DNA from: Flavobacterium kayseriense
Lineage (GTDB): Bacteria > Bacteroidota > Bacteroidia > Flavobacteriales > Flavobacteriaceae
Direction of reading: 5' to 3'
NCBI RefSeq assembly: GCF_014305095.1
Contig: NZ_JACRUI010000002.1
Location: forward strand, 528,282-592,281
Length of the DNA: 64,000 nucleotides
The notes under the pieces were generated by a model that saw only the letters and a list, made by a program, of their open reading frames with translations, was not told where the DNA came from and did no database searches. Made by a program: the position numbers and the translations under genes. Below are positions 18,006 through 29,752 of this stretch, piece after piece (position 1 is the first letter of the stretch; every line of letters begins with the position of its first letter).

Positions 18006-18029
18006 GCTCAAGGATCGAAACCTTAGTAA

Positions 18030-19358
<1,329 letters not shown>

Positions 19359-19564
19359 CTATCTTTTGTTATCATATTGTGAAAATAATGAATGTTATTA
19401 ACGAAAACGTTATATGTACCTGTTAAAAACAAAAACATTAAAAAAACTACCGTTATTAATTTTGTAAAATAAAGTCATAGAATCAAAATGCAGTAAATCA
19501 AATGAGACAAACAAAGAATAAATTAGAGATAGAGCAAAGATAAAGGACGAAATCAAAAACTTTT

Positions 19565-19597
19565 AAAAAAAAATAGGCAGACTAAAAGCCTGCCTAT
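19565..19597 (-). terminator. Terminator of carA
   Basis: An 8-bp stem ATAGGCAG (19573-19580) with CTGCCTAT (19590-19597) and a 9-base loop, followed on the minus strand by a nine-base T-run. It lies 21 bases after the carA stop. Confidence 0.85.
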
Positions 19598-19618
19598 CAA
19601 GGATAAAAAAAATGTACT

Positions 19619-20719
19619 TTATTTTTTAATATTTTCAATAAATTGATCAAACAAATAAGAAGAGTCATGAGGACCTGGACTAGCCTCAGGATGATATTGG
19701 ACTGAAAAACAATTCTTATTTACCATACGCATTCCAGCAACTGTTTCATCATTTAAATGCAAATGAGTAATTTCTAAATCAGGATTTAGTTCCAATTCTT
19801 CTTTATTCACAGCAAAACCATGATTTTGAGAGGTAATCTCACCTTTTCCTGATAACAAATTCTTAACGGGATGATTGATCCCTCTATGACCATTAAACAT
19901 TTTGTAAGTAGATATACCATTTGCTAAACCTATTATTTGGTGACCTAAACAAATTCCAAATAAAGGTTTGTTATTAGATAGTATATCCTTGGCAACTTGT
20001 ACAGCACTAGCGAGAGGCTCTGGATCACCAGGACCATTAGATAAAAAGTAACCATCTGGATTAAATTCACTTAGGTCACTATAGCTAGCATTATAAGGAA
20101 ATACCTTTATGTAACAATCTCTTTTTGCTAAATTTCTTAAGATATTAGTTTTAATTCCTAAGTCTAATGCTGCTATCTTATAAGTAGCATTTTCATCGCC
20201 GAAAAAATAAGGAACTGCTGTTGAAACTTTAGAAGCCAACTCTAAACCTTTCATATCAGGAACATTCGAAAGAGCTACTTTCAAATCTTCAATTGAAGTA
20301 CCATCAGTACAAATAACGGCATTCATAGCACCATTATCTCTAATGTAACTTACTAAAGCTCTCGTGTCTACGTCTGAGATACAGATCAGGTTTTGCTTTG
20401 TAAAATAATCTTCTAGGCTTCCTGAAGCATCGGCACGTGAATAATTAAAACTAAAATTTTTACATACTAAACCAGAAATTTTTATACTATCTGACTCAAC
20501 ATCATTATCATTCACACCATAGTTACCAATATGAGGATTAGTTGCAACCATAATTTGACCAAAATAAGAAGGATCTGTAAATATCTCTTGATATCCAGTC
20601 ATACCAGTATTAAAGCATACTTCTCCAAAAGTAGTACCACTGATCCCAATAGATTTACCGTGAAAGATAGTTCCGTCACTTAGTAGTAAAATTGCACTTT
20701 GTCTTGTTGTGTATTTCAT
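19619..20719 (-). CDS. carA: Carbamoyl-phosphate synthase, small (glutaminase) subunit
   Basis: Releases ammonia from glutamine for carbamoyl phosphate synthesis in arginine and pyrimidine pathways. The N-terminal CPSase small domain is followed by a class I glutamine amidotransferase domain with nucleophile Cys257 in LFGICLGHQIIG and His343/Glu345 in QYHPEASPGP. Length of 366 residues is normal. The large subunit carB is not adjacent. The gene follows rplQ, as in other flavobacteria, but has its own strong promoter. Confidence 0.96.
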   Translation of the reverse strand: MKYTTRQSAILLLSDGTIFHGKSIGISGTTFGEVCFNTGMTGYQEIFTDPSYFGQIMVATNPHIGNYGVNDNDVESDSIKISGLVCKNFSFNYSRADASGSLEDYFTKQNLICISDVDTRALVSYIRDNGAMNAVICTDGTSIEDLKVALSNVPDMKGLELASKVSTAVPYFFGDENATYKIAALDLGIKTNILRNLAKRDCYIKVFPYNASYSDLSEFNPDGYFLSNGPGDPEPLASAVQVAKDILSNNKPLFGICLGHQIIGLANGISTYKMFNGHRGINHPVKNLLSGKGEITSQNHGFAVNKEELELNPDLEITHLHLNDETVAGMRMVNKNCFSVQYHPEASPGPHDSSYLFDQFIENIKK

Positions 20720-20737
20720 GTGTAGTTAAATATTTTG

Positions 20738-20769
20738 CAAATTTAAATTATAATAAGAGTGAAAACAAA
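20738..20769 (-). promoter_or_regulatory. Promoter of carA (both boxes)
   Basis: On the minus strand a -33 TTTG (20766-20769) is separated by 20 bases from the -7 box TAAATTTG (20738-20745). This is a full match to the Bacteroidota consensus, 18 bases before the ATG. Confidence 0.65.
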
Positions 20770-20842
20770 TTTTAAAAAAAAATGTTTTAAAATAGACTTA
20801 TCTAGAGAATACTAAAATAAGCTGAAGTAATTATACAAAAAA

Positions 20843-20880
20843 TCAAAAAAAAAGGATAAACTATAAATAGTTTATCCTTT
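20843..20880 (-). terminator. Terminator of the ribosomal protein supercluster
   Basis: A perfect 14-base inverted repeat, AAAGGATAAACTAT (20851-20864) with ATAGTTTATCCTTT (20867-20880), with a T-run on the minus strand. It lies 28 bases after the rplQ stop and ends the long ribosomal transcript. Confidence 0.88.
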
Positions 20881-20907
20881 AATATTATTGAATGATTATT
20901 TTCATAA

Positions 20908-21396
20908 TTACTCAGCAGCATCAGTTGTAGTTTCAGCTTCATCAGCAGGAGCATCAGTAGCTTCATCTGCTTTTTTTGCCTTTCCACCACGACGGCTTTT
21001 TGCTTTCTTAACTTCTTTTTTACCACCGTTGTAAATTTCGTTGAAATCTACTAATTCGATCATTGCCATATCAGCATTATCTCCTAAACGATTTCCAACT
21101 TTAATGATACGAGTGTATCCACCTGGACGATCACCAACTTTAGCAGCTACATCTCTGAACAGGTCAGTTACCGCATATTTGCTACGTAGGTAAGAAAAAC
21201 AGATACGACGATTGTGCGTAGTATCTACTTTTGATTTTGTTATTAAAGGCTCAACAAATTGTTTAAGCGCTTTTGCTTTAGCAACAGTAGTATTAATACG
21301 TTTGTGCTCTATAAGAGAACAAGCCATATTAGCTAACATAGATTTTCTATGTGCTGTCTGTCTGCTTAAGTGATTGAATTTTTTTCCGTGTCTCAT
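20908..21396 (-). CDS. rplQ: 50S ribosomal protein bL17
   Basis: Large-subunit protein near the peptide exit tunnel. The conserved core ([40 protein letters not shown]) covers about residues 1-120. The remaining ~40 residues are a basic and then Ala/Asp/Glu-rich tail ([19 protein letters not shown]), a low-complexity extension common in Bacteroidota. Last gene of the alpha segment, 62 bases after rpoA, directly before the terminator. Confidence 0.97.
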   Translation of the reverse strand: MRHGKKFNHLSRQTAHRKSMLANMACSLIEHKRINTTVAKAKALKQFVEPLITKSKVDTTHNRRICFSYLRSKYAVTDLFRDVAAKVGDRPGGYTRIIKVGNRLGDNADMAMIELVDFNEIYNGGKKEVKKAKSRRGGKAKKADEATDAPADEAETTTDAAE

Positions 21397-21458
21397 GACG
21401 TTTTTTTTTAAACCCTCATCTTGCTACTATCCTCTATGGAGAGCAAAATATGAGTAAT

Positions 21459-22451
21459 TTATTCTTTATCTAGTTTGTATTTTGCTAAATCCATACCGAA
21501 GTTTAAATTTTTAACTGCTACAAGTTCATCTAGCTCTGTTAAAGATTTTTTACCAAAATTACGGAATTTCATTAGGTCATTTTTATTGAACGATACTAAA
21601 TCACCAAGTGTATCAACTTCAGCCGCTTTCAAACAATTTAATGCCCTAACAGATAAGTCCATATCAACAAGCTTAGTCTTAAGCAATTGTCTCATGTGCA
21701 ATGATTCCTCATCATACGATTCTGTTTGTGCGATCTCATCAGCCTCGAGTGTAATCCTTTCGTCAGAGAACAACATGAAGTGGTGAATTAAAACCTTAGC
21801 AGCTTCAGTTAGTGCATCTTTTGGATTAATAGAACCATCAGTTTTAATTTCAAAAACTAATTTTTCATAATCTGTTTTTTGCTCTACACGGAAGTTTTCG
21901 ATAGCATATTTTACGTTTTTTACCGGAGTAAAAATAGAATCCGTAAAAATGGTTCCAATTGCAGCATTTTGTTTTTTGTTCTCCTCAGCAGGAACATATC
22001 CTCTACCTTTTTCGATAGTTAAATCGAAGTTCAGTTTGATTTTAGAATCTAAATTACAAATAACTAGTTCTGGATTCAAAACTTGGAAACCTGAAATAAA
22101 TTTTTGAAAATCACCAGCGGTTAACTGATCTTTACCTGAAACAGAAATAGTAACTGCTTCGTTATCAATATCTTCAATTTGACGTTTGAAACGTACTTGT
22201 TTAAGATTAAGGATAATTTCGGTAACATCTTCAACAACTCCTGCAATAGTAGAAAACTCATGATCCACACCTTCGATACGAACAGATGTTATTGCATAAC
22301 CTTCTAATGCTGAAAGCAAGACTCTTCTAAGTGCATTACCAACGGTCAATCCGTAACCAGGTTCTAAAGGTCTGAATTCAAACTTACCTTCAAAATCGGT
22401 TGAATCGATCATGATAACTTTATCGGGCTTCTGAAAATTAAATATTGCCAT
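21459..22451 (-). CDS. rpoA: RNA polymerase alpha subunit
   Basis: Forms the dimer scaffold for RNA polymerase assembly. The N-terminal domain (residues ~1-230) contains [20 protein letters not shown], and the C-terminal domain (~250-330) has the helix-hairpin-helix [20 protein letters not shown], which contacts DNA and activators. Length of 330 residues is typical. It sits 21 bases after rpsD, the usual alpha-operon order. Confidence 0.98.
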   Translation of the reverse strand: MAIFNFQKPDKVIMIDSTDFEGKFEFRPLEPGYGLTVGNALRRVLLSALEGYAITSVRIEGVDHEFSTIAGVVEDVTEIILNLKQVRFKRQIEDIDNEAVTISVSGKDQLTAGDFQKFISGFQVLNPELVICNLDSKIKLNFDLTIEKGRGYVPAEENKKQNAAIGTIFTDSIFTPVKNVKYAIENFRVEQKTDYEKLVFEIKTDGSINPKDALTEAAKVLIHHFMLFSDERITLEADEIAQTESYDEESLHMRQLLKTKLVDMDLSVRALNCLKAAEVDTLGDLVSFNKNDLMKFRNFGKKSLTELDELVAVKNLNFGMDLAKYKLDKE

Positions 22452-22472
22452 AAATTTCGACTAAGTCAATTA

Positions 22473-23078
22473 TTATTTGTTGTACAACTCTACGATTAAT
22501 TGCTCTTTAATGTTTTCTGGAATTTGAAGTCTAGCTGGTACAGTAACAAAAGTACCTTCTTTAACGTCATTGTTCCAAGTAATCCATTCATAAACATGAC
22601 TTGAATTAGATAAAGAACGTTCGATGGCCTCTAATGATTTAGATTTTTCACGAACTGCAACCTTATCACCAGGTTTAAGGTGGTAAGAAGCAATATTTAC
22701 AACATCACCATTAACAGTGATATGTCTGTGAGAAACTAATTGTCTAGCACCTCTACGAGATGGAGCAATACCCATTCTGAATACTACATTGTCTAATCTA
22801 GCCTCACATAATTGTAAAAGAACTTCACCAGTAACACCTTTAGTAGCTGATGCTTTTTTGAATAAACCTCTAAATTGTTTTTCTAATATTCCGTAAGAAT
22901 ATTTAGCTTTTTGCTTTTCCATTAACTGGATTGCATATTCAGATTTTTTACCTCTTTTTTTTGCCATCCCGTGTTGTCCAGGTGGGTAACTTCTTCTTTC
23001 GAAAGCTTTATCATCTCCGAATATTGCTTCGCCAAATTTACGAGCAATTCTAGTTTTTGGACCAGTATATCTTGCCAT
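22473..23078 (-). CDS. rpsD: 30S ribosomal protein uS4
   Basis: Primary 16S rRNA-binding protein and, in many bacteria, a translational repressor of its own operon. The S4 RNA-binding domain is at about residues 92-160 ([18 protein letters not shown]). The N-terminus ([20 protein letters not shown]) lacks the cysteine zinc knuckle of the C+ type. It is preceded by a 91-base gap with a folded RNA candidate (23096-23148), in a cluster where gaps are usually under 20 bases. Confidence 0.98.
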   Translation of the reverse strand: MARYTGPKTRIARKFGEAIFGDDKAFERRSYPPGQHGMAKKRGKKSEYAIQLMEKQKAKYSYGILEKQFRGLFKKASATKGVTGEVLLQLCEARLDNVVFRMGIAPSRRGARQLVSHRHITVNGDVVNIASYHLKPGDKVAVREKSKSLEAIERSLSNSSHVYEWITWNNDVKEGTFVTVPARLQIPENIKEQLIVELYNK

Positions 23079-23095
23079 TTCTAAAAATTTTTATA

Positions 23096-23148
23096 AGGTA
23101 GAGACTATGAATTCAGGTCATATCCTTCGATAATCGTTAATTCTACCT
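23096..23148 (-). ncRNA. Candidate uS4 autoregulatory leader
   Basis: In the minus-strand transcript AGGUAGA (23148-23142) pairs with UCUACCU (23102-23096). Inside it, directly stacked on the closing helix, is a hairpin GGAUAUGA/UCAUAGUC (23125-23118 with 23110-23103, one mismatch and one G-U) with a 7-base loop. The element ends 17 bases before the rpsD ATG. uS4 leaders upstream of rpsD have been proposed in Bacteroidota. Assignment to that class is inference from position and fold. Confidence 0.45.
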
Positions 23149-23169
23149 AGTTATACTTAAAATATATTA

Positions 23170-23553
23170 TTAAACTCTACGTCTCTTTGGAGGACGACAT
23201 CCGTTGTGTGGCATAGGAGTAACATCGATAATCTCAGTTACTTCGATTCCACCATTATGCAAAGAACGGATAGCAGACTCACGTCCGTTTCCTGGTCCTT
23301 TAACATAAACCTTAACTTTTTTCAATCCAGCTTCAAGAGCTACTTTACTACAATCTTCTGCTGCCATTTGGGCTGCGTATGGAGTATTCTTTTTAGAACC
23401 TCTAAAACCCATTTTACCAGCTGAAGACCAAGAAATAACTTCACCTTTTTTGTTTGTCAAAGAAATGATGATGTTATTGAAGGTAGCAGAAATATGAGCT
23501 TCTCCCGTTGATTCAACGATAACTTTACGTTTTTTTGCAGTTGCTTTAGCCAT
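23170..23553 (-). CDS. rpsK: 30S ribosomal protein uS11
   Basis: Small-subunit platform protein, 127 residues. Conserved sequences include [34 protein letters not shown] and the C-terminal [13 protein letters not shown]. It lies 8 bases after rpsM, as in alpha operons generally. Confidence 0.98.
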   Translation of the reverse strand: MAKATAKKRKVIVESTGEAHISATFNNIIISLTNKKGEVISWSSAGKMGFRGSKKNTPYAAQMAAEDCSKVALEAGLKKVKVYVKGPGNGRESAIRSLHNGGIEVTEIIDVTPMPHNGCRPPKRRRV

Positions 23554-23561
23554 ATTACTTA

Positions 23562-23936
23562 TTATTTAGTTGCTTTCTTCTTGTTAGCAACAGTTTTTCT
23601 TTTACCTTTTCTAGTTCTAGAGTTGTTCTTAGTTCTTTGTCCTCTTAAAGGAAGACCAGTTCTGTGACGAATACCTCTGTAACAACCAATATCCATTAAA
23701 CGCTTGATGTTTAAAGAAACTTCAGAACGCAATTCTCCTTCAATTTTGAAAACAGATACTGCCTCACGAATTGCTCCGATCTCATCATCATTCCAATCTT
23801 GAACTTTTTTGTCTTGGCTTACTTGAGCTTTTTCTAAAATCTCAACAGCTCTACTTTTTCCTAATCCAAAGATATAGGTAAGTGCTATAACACCTCTCTT
23901 ATTTTTTGGGATATCTACCCCTGCTATTCTTGCCAT
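23562..23936 (-). CDS. rpsM: 30S ribosomal protein uS13
   Basis: Head protein of the small subunit contacting the large subunit and P-site tRNA, 124 residues. [20 protein letters not shown] and the basic tail [16 protein letters not shown] are characteristic. It begins 2 bases after the rpmJ stop codon. Confidence 0.98.
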   Translation of the reverse strand: MARIAGVDIPKNKRGVIALTYIFGLGKSRAVEILEKAQVSQDKKVQDWNDDEIGAIREAVSVFKIEGELRSEVSLNIKRLMDIGCYRGIRHRTGLPLRGQRTKNNSRTRKGKRKTVANKKKATK

Positions 23937-23938
23937 AA

Positions 23939-24055
23939 CTATCCTTGTCTTTGTTTAAATCTAGGATTCTTTTTGTTTATAACGTATAATCTCCCTTTTC
24001 TACGCACAATAATGCACTCGGGACTTCTCTTTTTTACTGATGCTCTAACTTTCAT
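23939..24055 (-). CDS. rpmJ: 50S ribosomal protein bL36
   Basis: A 38-codon gene: [14 protein letters not shown] at the start and NPRFKQRQG at the end. It is between infA (12 bases away) and rpsM (2 bases away), the canonical place. The classical C+ form binds zinc through three cysteines and a histidine. Here only one cysteine (C14) remains and the others are replaced (S11, N27-region, F in place of His), so this is a zinc-free C- form. Confidence 0.96.
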   Translation of the reverse strand: MKVRASVKKRSPECIIVRRKGRLYVINKKNPRFKQRQG

Positions 24056-24067
24056 TGTGAATATCCT

Positions 24068-24283
24068 TTAATATCTATAAGTAATTCTTGCTTTTGACAA
24101 ATCGTAAGGGCTCATTTCTAGCTTCACTTTATCACCAGGTAATAATTTGATGTAATGCATACGCATTTTTCCAGATATATGAGCAATAACAATATGTCCA
24201 TTCTCTAATTCTACACGGAACATCGCATTTGATAATGCTTCGATGATTGATCCGTCTTGTTCTATTGCTGATTGTTTTGCCAT
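24068..24283 (-). CDS. infA: Translation initiation factor IF-1
   Basis: A 71-residue OB-fold protein that binds the 30S A site during initiation. [40 protein letters not shown] and [20 protein letters not shown] are clear IF-1 sequences. It starts 4 bases after the secY stop and precedes rpmJ. Confidence 0.98.
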   Translation of the reverse strand: MAKQSAIEQDGSIIEALSNAMFRVELENGHIVIAHISGKMRMHYIKLLPGDKVKLEMSPYDLSKARITYRY

Positions 24284-24287
24284 AAAA

Positions 24288-25634
24288 TTAAGCTACTGCC
24301 TTTCTATTTTTACCACTTTTCATTAAACCATCATAATGCTTATTAAGCAAGTATGAGTTGATTTGCTGAATTGTGTCTATTGCTACACCAACCATAATGA
24401 TTAATGAGGTACCCCCAAAAAACATTGCCCATGATTGCTGAACATCCATCAGACTCACTACAATCGCTGGGAACACAGCAATCAACGCAAGAAATAAAGA
24501 TCCAGGAAAAGTAATCAAAGACATTACCTTGTCTAAATAATCGCTAGTTTCAATACCAGGCCTAACACCAGGTATAAAACCACCACTTCTCTTCAAATCA
24601 TCAGACATTTTATTAGTAGGAACCGTAATCGCGGTGTAAAAGTACGTAAAAACAACGATTAAAGTTGCAAAAACTAAATTATACCACAATCCAAATATAT
24701 TACTAAATGCTCCAACGATTGATTGCGAAGTATCAGACTTTGATAATCCTGCTACAGCAGCAGGTATAAACATAATTGCTTGAGCAAAGATAATAGGCAT
24801 AACTCCAGAAGCATTCAGCTTTAATGGAATCCATTGTCTATTACCACCCATCATGTCTTGTTCAAAATCACCTGAAGCTGTACGACGCGCATACTGAACT
24901 GGTATTTTTCGAATAGCCATGGTTAAAAGAACACAAGCAATAATAACTAAAAGCCATATAATAATTTCGATAACCAATAACATTGGTCCACCGTTGTTAT
25001 TTGTAACTCTAGTTGTAAACTCTTGAATAAATGCTTGAGGAAATCTAGCAAGTATACCCACCATAATTAATAATGAGATACCGTTTCCAATTCCCTTATC
25101 AGTTATCTTTTCACCTAGCCACATAGCAAAAATTGTGCCTGTAACTAGAATAATTACTGAAGAAAATAAGAATTCAAAAGAATTAAACCCTAATAAAAAT
25201 GCACTACTAGGCAAAGTTCTGTAAAGATTATAGATGTAAGTTGGACCTTGAAACAAGGTTATAACAATTGTTAACCAACGTGTAATCTGATTGATCTTTT
25301 TTCTACCACTCTCACCATCACTTTGTAATTTTTGTAAATAAGGAATAGCAATTCCCATCAACTGAACTACAATAGATGCTGAAATGTAAGGCATGATTCC
25401 TAGAGCAAAAACAGACGCTTTAGAAAAAGCACCACCAGTAAACATATCTAAAATAGATCCTATACCACTTTTGGTCTGACCTGCTAAAGAATTTAACTGA
25501 GTAGCATCAATTCCTGGAAGCGTAACGTGTGCTCCAAAACGATAAACTAAAAGCAGACCCAATGTGATTAGGATTCTGTTTTTTAGTTCCTCGATTTTCC
25601 AAACATTACTTATTGATTCAATAAATTTCTTCAT
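24288..25634 (-). CDS. secY: Protein translocase subunit SecY
   Basis: Channel-forming subunit of the SecYEG translocon, 448 residues with ten predicted membrane segments. Family sequences include [15 protein letters not shown] (plug and segment 2 region), [14 protein letters not shown] and the basic cytoplasmic loop near [18 protein letters not shown]. Located between rplO and infA as in most spc operons. Confidence 0.98.
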   Translation of the reverse strand: MKKFIESISNVWKIEELKNRILITLGLLLVYRFGAHVTLPGIDATQLNSLAGQTKSGIGSILDMFTGGAFSKASVFALGIMPYISASIVVQLMGIAIPYLQKLQSDGESGRKKINQITRWLTIVITLFQGPTYIYNLYRTLPSSAFLLGFNSFEFLFSSVIILVTGTIFAMWLGEKITDKGIGNGISLLIMVGILARFPQAFIQEFTTRVTNNNGGPMLLVIEIIIWLLVIIACVLLTMAIRKIPVQYARRTASGDFEQDMMGGNRQWIPLKLNASGVMPIIFAQAIMFIPAAVAGLSKSDTSQSIVGAFSNIFGLWYNLVFATLIVVFTYFYTAITVPTNKMSDDLKRSGGFIPGVRPGIETSDYLDKVMSLITFPGSLFLALIAVFPAIVVSLMDVQQSWAMFFGGTSLIIMVGVAIDTIQQINSYLLNKHYDGLMKSGKNRKAVA

Positions 25635-25645
25635 AAATTGAAAAA

Positions 25646-26098
25646 TTATATTGTTACAGCTTCTCCACCAGCAGCTTCAATAGCAGCTTTAGCAGTAGCA
25701 GTAAATTTGTGAGCAGTTACTTTTAATTTTGCTTTCAATTCTCCTCTTCCTAAAATCTTAACGATCTCGTTTTTAGTAGCCAAACGATTAGCAACGTAAG
25801 TTGTCATATCGATAGAATCAGTTACGATTCCGTTGTCCACCAATAATTGAAGTGTATCAAGATTAACACCTTCGTATTCTTTACGATTGATGTTTGTGAA
25901 ACCAAACTTAGGTACACGTCTTTGAAGTGGCATTTGCCCTCCCTCAAAACCAATCTTTTTAGAATAACCAGAACGAGATTTTGCTCCTTTGTGACCTCTT
26001 GCAGAAGTACCACCTTTTCCAGAACCTTCTCCTCTACCTAATCTTTTATTTTGATTGTGTGTTGACCCTTCAGCTGGTTGTAAGTTACTTAAATTCAT
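25646..26098 (-). CDS. rplO: 50S ribosomal protein uL15
   Basis: Large-subunit protein of 150 residues. The Gly-rich basic N-terminus (LGRGEGSGKGGTSARGHKG, SRSGYSKKIGFEGGQMPLQR) that threads through 23S rRNA and the C-terminal globular part ending in AIEAAGGEAVTI are intact. 11 bases after rpmD. Confidence 0.98.
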   Translation of the reverse strand: MNLSNLQPAEGSTHNQNKRLGRGEGSGKGGTSARGHKGAKSRSGYSKKIGFEGGQMPLQRRVPKFGFTNINRKEYEGVNLDTLQLLVDNGIVTDSIDMTTYVANRLATKNEIVKILGRGELKAKLKVTAHKFTATAKAAIEAAGGEAVTI

Positions 26099-26109
26099 AA
26101 CAGTATTTG

Positions 26110-26292
26110 TTATTTAGTTTCTTCAACAGAAACTAAGTGTTTAACTTTGTTTATCATCCCAAGGATTGCAGGGTTTGAATCATGTTCTACAACTTGACCC
26201 ATTTTACGTAGACCTAAAGCCTCTAATCCTCTTTTTTGATCAAGTGGACAGTTGATTTTACTTCTAACTTGTTTTACTAATAATTTAGCCAT
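26110..26292 (-). CDS. rpmD: 50S ribosomal protein uL30
   Basis: A 60-residue protein matching bacterial uL30: LLVKQVRSKINCPLDQKRGL, then LGLRKMGQVVEHDSNPAI. It lies between rpsE and rplO in the spc segment with gaps of 11-12 bases. Confidence 0.97.
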   Translation of the reverse strand: MAKLLVKQVRSKINCPLDQKRGLEALGLRKMGQVVEHDSNPAILGMINKVKHLVSVEETK

Positions 26293-26304
26293 AATTTCCT
26301 TGAA

Positions 26305-26832
26305 TTAACCTTTAAAAACTTTTTCTAAAGAAACCCCTCTTTGTTTTGCAACAGTGTGAGCACTTCTCATTTGTAATAAAGCATCAAAAGTTGCTTTTAC
26401 TACGTTGTGAGGATTTGATGATCCTTGAGATTTAGATAATACATCGTGAATACCTACTGACTCTAAAACTGAACGAACAGCTCCACCAGCAATAACTCCA
26501 GTACCATGAGAGGCAGGAATTAAGAATACACGTGCACCACCAAATTTACCTTTTTGTTCGTGAGGAACAGACTGACCATTCAAAGGAATTTTTACTAAAT
26601 TTTTCTTAGCATCTTCTACTGCTTTCGCAATTGCTTCAGAAACATCTTTAGACTTTCCTAGTCCATGTCCAACTACTCCATTTTCATCACCTACAACTAC
26701 AATAGCAGAAAAACCGAAAGCTCTACCACCTTTTGTAACTTTAGTAACACGATTAACACTCACCAAACGATCTTTTAATTCAAGACCACTTGGTTTTACT
26801 AACTCTACATTCTTGTATTTACTATTAGACAT
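26305..26832 (-). CDS. rpsE: 30S ribosomal protein uS5
   Basis: Small-subunit protein important for decoding accuracy, 175 residues. The double-stranded RNA-binding-like N-terminal domain ([20 protein letters not shown]) and the C-terminal domain ([30 protein letters not shown]) are complete. 6 bases after rplR. Confidence 0.98.
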   Translation of the reverse strand: MSNSKYKNVELVKPSGLELKDRLVSVNRVTKVTKGGRAFGFSAIVVVGDENGVVGHGLGKSKDVSEAIAKAVEDAKKNLVKIPLNGQSVPHEQKGKFGGARVFLIPASHGTGVIAGGAVRSVLESVGIHDVLSKSQGSSNPHNVVKATFDALLQMRSAHTVAKQRGVSLEKVFKG

Positions 26833-26838
26833 ACTTTA

Positions 26839-27189
26839 TTAGAATTTAAGTCCAGCCGCTCTCGCGCCTTCCGCTAATGATTTAATACGACCGTGATATA
26901 AGTAACCTCCTCTATCGAATGTTACTACCTCTATCCCAGCTTTTAACGCTTTCTCTGCAACAAGTTTTCCAACTGCTGTTGCAACCTCTACGTTTGTACC
27001 TTTTCCTATTTCCTTTTCTCTTGAAGAAGCAGCTAATAAAGTAACTCCGTTTACGTCATCAATAAGTTGAGCATAAATTTCTTTGTTACTTCTAAACACA
27101 GATAGTCTTGGATTAGTAGCAGTACCACTAATTGTCTTTCTAATTCTGAATCTAATTCTCTGTCTTCTTTCAGGTTTTGTTAATGACAT
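26839..27189 (-). CDS. rplR: 50S ribosomal protein uL18
   Basis: 5S rRNA-binding protein of the central protuberance, 116 residues. [18 protein letters not shown] and the C-terminal [20 protein letters not shown] are diagnostic. 11 bases after rplF. Confidence 0.98.
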   Translation of the reverse strand: MSLTKPERRQRIRFRIRKTISGTATNPRLSVFRSNKEIYAQLIDDVNGVTLLAASSREKEIGKGTNVEVATAVGKLVAEKALKAGIEVVTFDRGGYLYHGRIKSLAEGARAAGLKF

Positions 27190-27200
27190 AATGTTATTTT

Positions 27201-27743
27201 TTAAGCTGATTTACCTGCTTTTCTTCTTAATACTTCACCTACAAATTTAACACCTTTTCCTTTGTACGGCTCAGGTTTACGGAAACCTCTAATTTTTGCC
27301 GCAACTTGACCTAAAAGTTGTTTGTCAAATGATGTTAACTTTACAATTGGGTTTTTACCTTTTTCAGATATAGTTTCCAATGTTACTTCTGGAGCAACTT
27401 CTAAAACAATATTGTGAGAAAAACCTAAAGCTAAATCTAATTTTTGACCTTGATTTGAAGCTCTGTAACCAACTCCAACCAACTCTAATGATTTAGTAAA
27501 ACCATCTGTTACTCCTAAAATCATATTATTGATTAAAGATCTATACAAACCGTGTTTTGCTCTTTGGTCTTTATGATCAGATGATCTGTCTACTTGAACT
27601 ATCCCATCTTCAACTGTAACAGTAACGTCCGAAAACTCCTGTGTAAGTTGACCATTTTTTCCTTTAACTGTAATAATACCGTCTTTAACTTCTACAGTTA
27701 CACCAGCAGGGATTACAATTGGATTTTTACCTATTCTTGACAT
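27201..27743 (-). CDS. rplF: 50S ribosomal protein uL6
   Basis: Large-subunit protein near the GTPase-associated region, 180 residues with two repeated beta-sheet domains. [20 protein letters not shown] at the start and [19 protein letters not shown] near the end are typical. 15 bases after rpsH. Confidence 0.98.
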   Translation of the reverse strand: MSRIGKNPIVIPAGVTVEVKDGIITVKGKNGQLTQEFSDVTVTVEDGIVQVDRSSDHKDQRAKHGLYRSLINNMILGVTDGFTKSLELVGVGYRASNQGQKLDLALGFSHNIVLEVAPEVTLETISEKGKNPIVKLTSFDKQLLGQVAAKIRGFRKPEPYKGKGVKFVGEVLRRKAGKSA

Positions 27744-27758
27744 CTTATAGTCTTTTTA

Positions 27759-28157
27759 TTAGTATACGTAACAAATTACTTCTCCACCAACGTTAAGTTG
27801 TTTGGCTTTCTTTCCAGTCATCAAACCTTTTGATGTAGAAACGATAGCAATTCCTAATCCGTTAAGGATTCTTGGAATAGAAGCTGAACTTGAGTATTTA
27901 CGCAAACCTGGTTTACTAATTCTTTGGATATCTTTAATTACTGACTCTTTAGTATCTTTATCATACTTCAAAGCAATTTTGATTGAACCCTGAACAGCGT
28001 TGTCTTCAAATTTGTAACTTAAGATATAACCTTGATCAAATAAGATCTTAGTTATTTCTTTCTTTAGATTAGATGCAGGAATTTCGACAACTTTGTGGTT
28101 TGCAGCCACAGCGTTTCTAACTCTTGTTAAATAATCCGCAATAGGATCTGTATACAT
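27759..28157 (-). CDS. rpsH: 30S ribosomal protein uS8
   Basis: 16S rRNA-binding protein, 132 residues, which in E. coli also represses the spc operon. [20 protein letters not shown] and the C-terminal [19 protein letters not shown] are characteristic. The 71-base gap before it (28158-28228) is unusually large for this cluster and might hold a leader structure. Confidence 0.98.
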   Translation of the reverse strand: MYTDPIADYLTRVRNAVAANHKVVEIPASNLKKEITKILFDQGYILSYKFEDNAVQGSIKIALKYDKDTKESVIKDIQRISKPGLRKYSSSASIPRILNGLGIAIVSTSKGLMTGKKAKQLNVGGEVICYVY

Positions 28158-28228
28158 ATGTATAATTTTGCGATTATGGTTTTCTCTGGACTCTCCATCG
28201 AACCTTTAACCAATTAAAATTCAATTTT

Positions 28229-28498
28229 TTACCAGCTGGCTTTTTTAACTCCTGGTATCAATCCGTTGTTTGCCATTTCACGAAATGTAACACGAGAAAT
28301 TCCGAATTGACGCATGTACCCTCTTGGTCTACCTGTTAATTTACATCTGTTATGCAAACGAACTGGTGAAGCATTTTTAGGTAATTTCTGCAAACCTACG
28401 AAATCTCCAGCCTCTAACAAAGCTTTTCTTTTCTCAGCATACTTTGCTACCGTTTTTTCTCTCTTCACCTCACGGGCTTTCATTGATTCTTTAGCCAT
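28229..28498 (-). CDS. rpsN: 30S ribosomal protein uS14
   Basis: Head protein of the small subunit, 89 residues. This is the long zinc-free (C-) form: there are no paired CxxC motifs, and the conserved C-terminal half contains [19 protein letters not shown]. The gene starts 3 bases after rplE. Confidence 0.98.
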   Translation of the reverse strand: MAKESMKAREVKREKTVAKYAEKRKALLEAGDFVGLQKLPKNASPVRLHNRCKLTGRPRGYMRQFGISRVTFREMANNGLIPGVKKASW

Positions 28499-28501
28499 AT
28501 C

Positions 28502-29053
28502 TTAATTCTTTTTAAAAGGTAATCCTAATTCAGTCAACAACGATTTTGCTTCCTTATCTGTCTGAGCAGTAGTAACAAAAGTGATATCCATTCCTGAAAT
28601 TTTGTTTACTTTATCAATGTCTATTTCAGGAAAAATGATTTGCTCTAACACTCCAAGGTTATAATTTCCTCTTCCGTCAAAACCTGTAGCTTTAATCCCA
28701 CTAAAGTCTCTAACACGTGGTAAAGCTGAAGTAATAAGTCTATCTAAAAACTCATACATTCTTTCTCCACGTAAAGTCACTTTAGCCCCAATAGGCATTC
28801 CTTTTCTCAATTTGAAAGACGCAACGTCCTTTTTTGAAATAGTAGAAACTGCTTTTTGTCCAGTAATCTTAGTTAATTCATCAACTGCATAGTCAATTAA
28901 TTTTTTATCAGAAACTGCTGCTCCAACTCCACGGCTCAAAACGATTTTTTCCAATTTTGGAACTTGCATTACGTTTATGTATCCGTACTCCTCTTTAAGA
29001 GCAGAGATTACTCTGTTCTTGTATTCCTCTTTTAGTCTAGGTATATACGCCAT
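28502..29053 (-). CDS. rplE: 50S ribosomal protein uL5
   Basis: 5S rRNA-binding protein contacting P-site tRNA, 183 residues. [40 protein letters not shown] and [20 protein letters not shown] match the family. 2 bases after rplX. Confidence 0.98.
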   Translation of the reverse strand: MAYIPRLKEEYKNRVISALKEEYGYINVMQVPKLEKIVLSRGVGAAVSDKKLIDYAVDELTKITGQKAVSTISKKDVASFKLRKGMPIGAKVTLRGERMYEFLDRLITSALPRVRDFSGIKATGFDGRGNYNLGVLEQIIFPEIDIDKVNKISGMDITFVTTAQTDKEAKSLLTELGLPFKKN

Positions 29054-29055
29054 TA

Positions 29056-29370
29056 CTATAGTACTTGATTAGATTTTTTTGAAAATCTTACTTTCTTATC
29101 TCCCTCAATTCTAACTCCTACTCTAGTTGCTTCCTTAGTTTTAGGATCAATTAAAGAGATGTTAGATATTTGAATAAGAGCTTCTTTCTTTACAATACCA
29201 CCTTGAGGGCTTTTTGCACTTGGTTTCGTATGTTTCGATACCATGTTTACACCTTCTACAATAGCTTTGTTTTTCTCACGGTCAACACGTAATACCTTAC
29301 CTTCAGAACCTTTATGGTCTCCAGCAATTACTCTTACGATGTCTCCTGTTTTTATTTTTAGCTTTATCAT
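29056..29370 (-). CDS. rplX: 50S ribosomal protein uL24
   Basis: Assembly initiator protein of the large subunit, 104 residues. A KOW motif ([20 protein letters not shown]) at residues ~7-26 is followed by [20 protein letters not shown], typical of bacterial uL24. 11 bases after rplN. Confidence 0.98.
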   Translation of the reverse strand: MIKLKIKTGDIVRVIAGDHKGSEGKVLRVDREKNKAIVEGVNMVSKHTKPSAKSPQGGIVKKEALIQISNISLIDPKTKEATRVGVRIEGDKKVRFSKKSNQVL

Positions 29371-29381
29371 CTTAAAACGAA

Positions 29382-29750
29382 TTAAAGCACTTCTGGTGCT
29401 AATGATACAATTTTCATGAATTGTTTTTCACGAAGTTCTCTTGCTACCGGTCCAAAAACACGAGTTCCTCTCATTTCCCCTGCAGCGTTCAAAAGAACAC
29501 ATGCATTATCATCGAAACGGATATAAGAACCATCGGCTCTTCTCACTTCTTTTCTGGTACGTACAACAACTGCAGTTGAAACAGCTCCTTTTTTAACGCT
29601 TCCGTTTGGAGTTGTATCTTTGATAGAAACTACAATCTTGTCACCAACAGAGGCATACCTTCTTTTGGTACCTCCTAAAACACGGATAGTTAAAACTTCC
29701 TTTGCTCCAGTGTTATCTGCTACTTTTAGTCTTGATTCTTGTTGTACCAT
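29382..29750 (-). CDS. rplN: 50S ribosomal protein uL14
   Basis: Interface protein of the large subunit, 122 residues. [20 protein letters not shown] and the C-terminal [20 protein letters not shown] are diagnostic. It starts 2 bases after the rpsQ stop. Confidence 0.98.
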   Translation of the reverse strand: MVQQESRLKVADNTGAKEVLTIRVLGGTKRRYASVGDKIVVSIKDTTPNGSVKKGAVSTAVVVRTRKEVRRADGSYIRFDDNACVLLNAAGEMRGTRVFGPVARELREKQFMKIVSLAPEVL

Positions 29751-29752
29751 AA

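Noticed and set aside
19457..19464. Plus-strand TAATTTTG box between eno and carA
   Set aside because: It matches the -7 consensus, but no plus-strand gene or RNA candidate follows; a chance match is likely in AT-rich DNA.
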